Part shown: positions 58,577 through 64,000 of the stretch, in pieces
How positions within the stretch are numbered: the first letter of the stretch is position 1
Layout of the letters: every line of letters starts with the position of its first letter
From: Pseudomonas sp. B33.4
GTDB lineage: Bacteria; Pseudomonadota; Gammaproteobacteria; Pseudomonadales; Pseudomonadaceae
Length of the DNA stretch: 64,000 nt
Assembly: GCF_034555375.1 (NCBI RefSeq)
Contig: NZ_CP140706.1
Location: 425,001-489,000, forward strand
Reading direction: 5' to 3'
Position numbers and translations under genes: made by a program
The notes under the pieces: model-generated
Told to the model about the DNA's origin: nothing
Database searches by the model: none
The model's input: the letters and a program-made list of their open reading frames with translations, nothing else

Positions 58577-61500
58577 TTAGTCGAGTTTGGCCGGCGGCGG
58601 CTCTTGCAGCGGTTTCTGATCGTCGGCGACCGGCACGATGGTTTTGGTTTCCGGCTCGATCGGCACCATCTTGTATTCCTGACCGTGGAGGTTCTTCAGG
58701 TACACCTCCATCTGGCGGAACGAGATGTTGATGTGCTGCTTCTTGAACTCGCGGTTGATGAAACGGTTGACTTCATCGAGCACCGGGTTACGGTCGCCGA
58801 GATCGCGCACGTGCATGCGCAACTCGTGGTCGAGGGTGCTTTCGCCGAAGTTGAGGAAGTACACGTGCGGCTCGGGTTCTTTGAGCACGCGCGGGTTTTC
58901 CCGGGCAGCCTTGAGCAGCAGTTCCTTGACCAGATCCAGATCCGAGCCGTAGTCGACGCCGAGCTTCAGCGTGACGCGGGTGATGGTGTCGGTCAGCGAC
59001 CAGTTGATCAGTTGCCCGGTGATGAAGGTCTTGTTCGGGACAATGATGTCCTTGCGGTCGAAGTCGGTGATGGTCGTGGCGCGGATGCGGATCTTGCTCA
59101 CCGTGCCCGACAGGTTGCCGATGGTGATGGTGTCACCGATCCGCACCGGGCGTTCGAACAGAATCATGATGCCGGAAATGAAGTTCGCAAAAATCTCCTG
59201 CATACCGAAACCGAGGCCGACCGACAGCGCCGCCACCAGCCATTGCAACTTGTCCCAACTGACGCCGAGGGTCGACAGGGTCGAGACGAAACCGACACCG
59301 GCAATCACGTAAGACAGCAACGTGGTGGTCGCGTAGGCACTGCCCTGAGCGAGGTTGAGCTTGGACAGCACGAACACTTCGAGCAGGCCCGGCAAGTTGC
59401 GCGCGAGGGCGAAGGTGATGCCGATGATGATCAGTGCACCAAGCATGTCGCCGATGCTGATTGGCACCATGCTCATGTTGGCGCCGGTGCCGCTGGTGTA
59501 TTCGTAGAGCGTGATGTTGTCGAGGTACGAGAAGACCGAAATCAGGTCCGACCAGACCCAGTACAGCGCGGCGATGAAGCCGCCGAGCAGGGCCAGGCGG
59601 ATCAGGCGCAGGGACTGTTCGTTGACCTTTTCGATGTCCAGCGTCGGCTCTTCGATCACCGCTTCGCCGTCGCCGGCCTCTTTCGCCGCCTGCCGTTTGG
59701 CCAGGGCGCGCTGATAGGCCAGACGTCGCGCGGCGACGCTCAGGCCACGGACGAACGTCGCTTCGATCACCAGCCAGAACATCAGCAGGTACAGGGTGTT
59801 GATCAGGCGGTCGCTGAGTTTCAGTGCGGTGTAGTAGTAGCCAAAGCACACGGCGACGAACAACGCGATCGGCAGCAGGGTGAACATCACCCCGACGGCT
59901 TTGCGGAACAGTGAGGTGTTCTCGTGGGCCGGGCTGCTGATCAGCAAGCGACTGAGCAGCCACGCCATCAGGGCGTAGCAGGTCAGTACCACCGGCATGC
60001 CGAGCACGTCGTCGGCCAATGCCGCCGGTTGCAATTCGGCGACGGCAACAATGGTCACCAGCGCCATGACCACCAGACCCAGTCGGCGGATCCAGCCTTG
60101 GAGGAATTCGACCTGCGGTTTTTCCCAGCGGAAGTGCAATTCCGCCACACCACCCGGCGCGAGAATCCGGTAAGCGGTGTAGAACACCAGCCACGCCTGA
60201 CCCATTTGCAGCAGTGCTGCGCCCATGTTGGTGTTCTGCCCGCGAGCGTCGATCTGCAACGCCAGACCGCACAGCGCCAGACCCAATGCGACCGGCATTG
60301 CCAGCAGAATATTGATCAGGATCGCCTGCGGCGTGTGCCACTGGCTGTCACGTTTGAAGTGGCCGATGTCCTGGTGAACCTTGTTCAGCCGTGCGTACAG
60401 ATTCTTGCGCCGCCACAGCAGTGCACCGATCAGCAGTGCCAGCGGCAGGAACAGCAACGGCCGTTGGGTCAGGCCGTCGGTCAGCTCGCTGAGGCTGGAG
60501 GCCCACGGCAGGGTGTCGACCTGGCGTTTCAGGCGCTCCGGCACCGCGCGCATCCATTCCAGATCCAGCGGCTTGTTGCTGGGAATCCAGAACATCTGCT
60601 CATCGAGCGTCGCACGCAGACCTTGCGCGGTGCTCAGCAGTTGTTTCTGGTTGAGCTGCAGGGTGATCGACTCGTTGAGCATGGCGCTCAGTTCGCGATT
60701 CAGCCGCTCCAGCAGGTCGGCGCGGGTGTTGGCCAGCTCCAGCAGGTTTTTGCGCAATTGCGGGGTGACCTGCTCCGGCGGCTGAGTGGCCAGCAGGTTG
60801 TCGACATAGGCGGCCGGATTACTCAGCTGCTCACGCTGCTGGCTGACGTCGAATTGCCACAGGCGAATGTCGGCGATCTGATCCGCCAGATCGCGGTCGA
60901 CCTTGAGCCGCGGCAGGGCTTGTTTCTGCTTATAGAGAATCTTCGACAGCAGCAGGCTGCCCTTGAGCACGCTGATCTGCTCGTCCAGCGCTGAATCGCT
61001 TTGGGTCAGGCTGTCGAGCTGTTGTTTGGTCTGCAGATTCTGCTGGGTGACTTCGTTGAGGCGGTCAGTGCTTTTGAGCAGGTAGTCGGAGAGCTTGAGG
61101 TTCGCCGTGCTTTCGATGGCCAGCAGACTGCTGCTCCCGGCCTTCTGCGCTTCGATCGATTGCTGCGTTACGGTTTCCTGCGATTGCGCCAGACGTTTCT
61201 GGTTGATCAGGGTTTGCAGTTCCTGGATCTCGCGGTCGAGGCGCTCGGACTTCTCCGAGAGCAAGTCATGCTGGGCGTTGCCCAGATCCTGCAACTGGCT
61301 GTTGCCGGCCAGCTCCTGACGACGCAGGGGAATCAGCGCATTCAGCGCCGCCAGTTCGGCGTTCAACTGGTCGCGTTGCTCGGCGGTGACGGTTTTACCC
61401 GCGTCCTTGCCGGACTTGAGGATGTTGTTGATCTGCTGGATGCGCGTCTGGCTGGCGGAAATTTCCGCTTGCGCGCGCTCCGGGCGGGTCTGCGCGGTGA

Positions 61501-61930
61501 TGATCAGACTGTTGGCGTCGGCCAGCGCTTTTTGCAGATCACTTTGCTGGGTCGAGCGATCGGTGAGGATCTGCTCCAACTGCTGGATCGACTCTTTGGG
61601 GAAGCGCTGCGCCACCGGCACCACGGCCGTAGCCTTGAGGCGGGTCAGTTCGCGGGTGCTTTCAATGGTCTGCTTGGGCGCGGTCGCCAGTTGCTGCTTG
61701 AGATCGATCAGCTTCTGCTCGTAATCACGCTGATTGTTTAGCTGATTGAGCGTGTTCTGCAGGACGGTCTGCAGGGTCTTCTTGTCAGCATCCGGCAGTT
61801 TGCTGTCGGCCAGTTTGTCGAGGCTGGCCTGCACGGCGTCGCTGGACGGTGGTTCGGCGGCGTACAGTGGGCCGACAGTAAGACTCAGGCCCAGCAGGGC
61901 CGCGGCGAAAAAGGAGCGCAGGGTAGGCAT
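58577..61930 (-). CDS. mscK: Mechanosensitive channel MscK (KefA-like)
   Basis: This 1117-residue large MscS-family channel has a signal peptide ending near PLYA and a periplasmic coiled-coil domain of about 450 residues with Gln-rich heptads. About eleven transmembrane segments follow and then the MscS core: pore helix SVGLGFGMQEIFANFISGIMI and beta domain FERPVRIGDTITIGNLSG. A C-terminal cytoplasmic cage completes it. The size matches E. coli MscK (1120). It opens on hypo-osmotic shock and in E. coli senses external potassium, which fits its neighbour NhaP2. Confidence 0.92.
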   Translation of the reverse strand: MPTLRSFFAAALLGLSLTVGPLYAAEPPSSDAVQASLDKLADSKLPDADKKTLQTVLQNTLNQLNNQRDYEQKLIDLKQQLATAPKQTIESTRELTRLKATAVVPVAQRFPKESIQQLEQILTDRSTQQSDLQKALADANSLIITAQTRPERAQAEISASQTRIQQINNILKSGKDAGKTVTAEQRDQLNAELAALNALIPLRRQELAGNSQLQDLGNAQHDLLSEKSERLDREIQELQTLINQKRLAQSQETVTQQSIEAQKAGSSSLLAIESTANLKLSDYLLKSTDRLNEVTQQNLQTKQQLDSLTQSDSALDEQISVLKGSLLLSKILYKQKQALPRLKVDRDLADQIADIRLWQFDVSQQREQLSNPAAYVDNLLATQPPEQVTPQLRKNLLELANTRADLLERLNRELSAMLNESITLQLNQKQLLSTAQGLRATLDEQMFWIPSNKPLDLEWMRAVPERLKRQVDTLPWASSLSELTDGLTQRPLLFLPLALLIGALLWRRKNLYARLNKVHQDIGHFKRDSQWHTPQAILINILLAMPVALGLALCGLALQIDARGQNTNMGAALLQMGQAWLVFYTAYRILAPGGVAELHFRWEKPQVEFLQGWIRRLGLVVMALVTIVAVAELQPAALADDVLGMPVVLTCYALMAWLLSRLLISSPAHENTSLFRKAVGVMFTLLPIALFVAVCFGYYYTALKLSDRLINTLYLLMFWLVIEATFVRGLSVAARRLAYQRALAKRQAAKEAGDGEAVIEEPTLDIEKVNEQSLRLIRLALLGGFIAALYWVWSDLISVFSYLDNITLYEYTSGTGANMSMVPISIGDMLGALIIIGITFALARNLPGLLEVFVLSKLNLAQGSAYATTTLLSYVIAGVGFVSTLSTLGVSWDKLQWLVAALSVGLGFGMQEIFANFISGIMILFERPVRIGDTITIGNLSGTVSKIRIRATTITDFDRKDIIVPNKTFITGQLINWSLTDTITRVTLKLGVDYGSDLDLVKELLLKAARENPRVLKEPEPHVYFLNFGESTLDHELRMHVRDLGDRNPVLDEVNRFINREFKKQHINISFRQMEVYLKNLHGQEYKMVPIEPETKTIVPVADDQKPLQEPPPAKLD

Positions 61931-61964
61931 AGAGACCGGTCAAGCAAGTGAGAGTGGACGCAGT

Positions 61965-63707
61965 TTAGAGGAAGAGCCCGGGACCCGGGCGACTTCCTTC
62001 GGGGAATCTGACGCCCACTTTGCCGATCTTGTTCCCGTCCATGACCGCAACCGTCCAGTGGGTGTTGTTCCACTCCACCTGGTCACCGACGATGGGAGCA
62101 CCACCGACTTTGTGGGCGATGAAGGCGCCCAGGGTCATGTCTGGATCGATGCCCTCGGCCGGCAACCCGTAGAGCGCCGCAACCGCTTTAAGCTGGGCGT
62201 CTCCTTCGAGCACGAAGTCGCCGAAGAAACGCAGATCGAGACCCCGTTGCGGCGCCTGGCTGAACAGTTTTCCGAGGGCGCCAAGGTTGTGTTCATGGCC
62301 GATAACACACAGTAAATCATCGACTTCCAGCACCGTACTACCCGACGGATGGAGCAGTTGCTGGCCACGAAACAGGGCGGCGATACGCGTGCCTTCGGGC
62401 ATTTTCAGCTCGCGCAGGGGCGAACCGATGCACCATTTCTCCGCGCCGAGCTTGTAAACAAACAGCTCCCACTCGCTGGTGACATGGACTTCCAGCGCCG
62501 CCCGGGAAATCGGCGCGGGCTCTGGCGGTACCGTCACTTTCAACAGCTTGGCTACCCACGGCAGGCTCGTGCCCTGCACCAGCAGTGACACCAGCACGAT
62601 GAAAAACGCGAGGTTGAAGTACAGCTGCGCATTCGGCAGCCCGGCCATCAGCGGGAAAACCGCGAGAATGATCGGTACCGCACCGCGCAAACCAACCCAG
62701 GAAATAAAGGCTTTCTCGCGGCCATGGAAGGCTTTGAACGGCAGCAGACCGACCATCACCGACAACGGCCGCGCAAACAGAATCATCCACAGTGCCAGAC
62801 CCAGGGCGGGCAAGGCGATCGGCAGCAAGTCGTGCGGCGTCACGAGCAGCCCCAAGACCAGGAACATGCCGATCTGTGCCAGCCAGGCCATGCCATCGAG
62901 CATATGCAGAATGCCGTGACGACTGCGCACAGGGCGGTTGCCGATGACCAGACCGCACAGATAAACCGCGAGGAAACCGCTGCCATGCAAGGCGTTGGTC
63001 AACGCGAACACCACCAGACCGCCGGCAATCACCAGAATCGGATACAGCCCGGCAGCAAGGTTTATGCGATTGACCAGTTGCAGCATCAGCCAGCCACCGC
63101 CGAGACCGATCACGCCACCAATGCCGAACTCGCGGATCAGGTGGGTCAACAGGCTCCAGTGCAGTCCGGTCTGGCCGCTGGCGAGCATATCGATCAGGGT
63201 CACGGTGAGAAACACCGCCATCGGGTCGTTGCTGCCGGATTCGATTTCCAGACTGGCGGTGACCCGTTCGTTCAGACCTTTGCCGCCGAGCAGCGAGAAC
63301 ACTGCTGCGGCGTCGGTTGAGCCAACGATGGCGCCGATCAACAGACCTTGAATCAGATTAAGGTCGAACAGCCAGGCAGCGGCCATGCCGGTCAGCCCGG
63401 TGGTGATCAATACCCCAACCGTGGCCAGCGACAGTGCCGGCCATAACGCCACGCGGAAACTCGACACCCGCGTGCGCAAGCCGCCGTCGAGGAGGATCAC
63501 CGCCAGCGCGAGGTTGCCGACCAGATAGGCCGTCGGGTAGTTATCGAAAATGATCCCGCCGCCATCGACCCCGGCGGCCATGCCGACCGCAAGAATAATG
63601 ACCAGAATCGGGATGCCGAGACGGGAAGACAGCGAACTGACAAGAATGCTTGCGCCTACCAGCAACGCGCCGATCAAGAACAGGCTGTTGATGGTCGTCG
63701 CATTCAA
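61965..63707 (-). CDS. nhaP2: K+(Na+)/H+ antiporter NhaP2 (CvrA)
   Basis: This 580-residue CPA1-family antiporter has about 12 transmembrane segments (residues 1-390). Core motifs are [17 protein letters not shown] and [16 protein letters not shown] with the conserved Asp pair. A cytoplasmic RCK/TrkA-C-like domain (about 400-490, [14 protein letters not shown]) and a CorC/HlyC-like tail follow. The length agrees with E. coli CvrA (578). It is encoded 34 bp upstream of mscK, so the two osmotic-response genes may be cotranscribed. Confidence 0.93.
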   Translation of the reverse strand: MNATTINSLFLIGALLVGASILVSSLSSRLGIPILVIILAVGMAAGVDGGGIIFDNYPTAYLVGNLALAVILLDGGLRTRVSSFRVALWPALSLATVGVLITTGLTGMAAAWLFDLNLIQGLLIGAIVGSTDAAAVFSLLGGKGLNERVTASLEIESGSNDPMAVFLTVTLIDMLASGQTGLHWSLLTHLIREFGIGGVIGLGGGWLMLQLVNRINLAAGLYPILVIAGGLVVFALTNALHGSGFLAVYLCGLVIGNRPVRSRHGILHMLDGMAWLAQIGMFLVLGLLVTPHDLLPIALPALGLALWMILFARPLSVMVGLLPFKAFHGREKAFISWVGLRGAVPIILAVFPLMAGLPNAQLYFNLAFFIVLVSLLVQGTSLPWVAKLLKVTVPPEPAPISRAALEVHVTSEWELFVYKLGAEKWCIGSPLRELKMPEGTRIAALFRGQQLLHPSGSTVLEVDDLLCVIGHEHNLGALGKLFSQAPQRGLDLRFFGDFVLEGDAQLKAVAALYGLPAEGIDPDMTLGAFIAHKVGGAPIVGDQVEWNNTHWTVAVMDGNKIGKVGVRFPEGSRPGPGLFL

Positions 63708-63851
63708 AGGCAGTACTCCAGAAGCGTAAAGACGGGCACAAACTGACCATGCAGTCTGCGTGCCAGCGATTCTAACCTGTTGAAATGTGATGCTGTCAAA
63801 AAGGTTTTTACGCTGGCGTGTTCGGGATTTTGGTTCGGCTGAAGATTGCAG
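63708..63851. other. Non-coding spacer upstream of nhaP2
   Basis: No gene is seen. It should contain the nhaP2 promoter on the minus strand; no clear match was found by eye. Confidence 0.4.
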
Positions 63852-64000
63852 CCCTCACCCTAGCCCTCTCCCAGGGGGAGAGGGGACTGATCGCGGTGTT
63901 GGTGCGAGGTACATCGACCTGAAAATTCTGAGTCGAACTCAGGTTTTGAAAAACACGAAAATCTGCTCCCTTTCCCCCTCTCCCTCTGGGAGAGGGCTGG
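63852..64000. mobile_element. MITE-like inverted-repeat element, copy 2 (cut by window end)
   Basis: It begins CCCTCACCCTAGCCCTCTCCC, continues with GAGGGGACTGATC and a core sharing ACATCGACCTGAA with the first copy. The inverse arm CTCTCCCTCTGGGAGAGGGCT runs into the window edge. The ends match the element at 13243-13419. Confidence 0.7.

Overview
The window is chromosomal DNA of a Pseudomonas, most likely the P. fluorescens complex. The evidence is high GC, the order mrcA / pilMNOPQ-aroK-aroB-damX-gltB-gltD-hemE, the order priA-argS-ftsN-hslVU-phaC1-phaZ, and many fluorescens-type REP hairpins (GCGAGCAGGCTCGCTCCCACA and relatives). About 48 protein genes are supported. I saw no rRNA, tRNA, CRISPR array, prophage or complete insertion sequence.

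Left part (1-32100), mostly core genes. On the minus strand: phaC1-phaZ (medium-chain polyhydroxyalkanoate synthesis and mobilisation), a DUF971 protein, hslV-hslU with a heat-shock-type promoter, ftsN, argS and priA. On the plus strand: rpmE, a secreted nuclease whose signal peptide overlaps the rpmE terminator, and malic enzyme. mrcA (minus) diverges from the plus-strand run pilMNOPQ-aroK-aroB-damX, followed by gltB-gltD and hemE.

Middle (32200-36500), accessory: an MFS exporter divergent from a LysR regulator, two paralogous exported proteins of unknown function, and between them a decayed antitoxin gene flanked by near-identical hairpins.

36509-54658 (about 18 kb, all minus) is an aryl polyene (APE) type II polyketide cluster. 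In transcription order it encodes a chain-length-factor-like protein, an acyltransferase, two acyl carrier proteins, a membrane protein, an AMP-ligase fused to a dehydratase, a glycosyltransferase, a LpxL-type acyltransferase, an aromatic amino acid ammonia-lyase, a thioesterase, a LolA-like carrier, an MMPL exporter, an antiporter-like protein, a flavoprotein with flavin-halogenase motifs, a methyltransferase, a DUF3261 lipoprotein, a ketosynthase, a dehydratase, a ketoreductase and a second ketosynthase. Most of the genes overlap by a few bases. A sigma-70 type promoter with an upstream dyad lies before the first gene. The expected product is an aryl-capped conjugated polyene attached to a lipid and exported to the outer membrane. 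The halogenase-like gene, the unusual ammonia-lyase loop and the ligase-dehydratase fusion are the least conventional parts.

Right part (55015-63707): an orphan ParA-type ATPase, trxC, an orphan HigA-like antitoxin, selO, mscK and nhaP2. The window ends inside a second copy of a CCCTCACCCTA-type inverted-repeat element, also present at 13243-13419.
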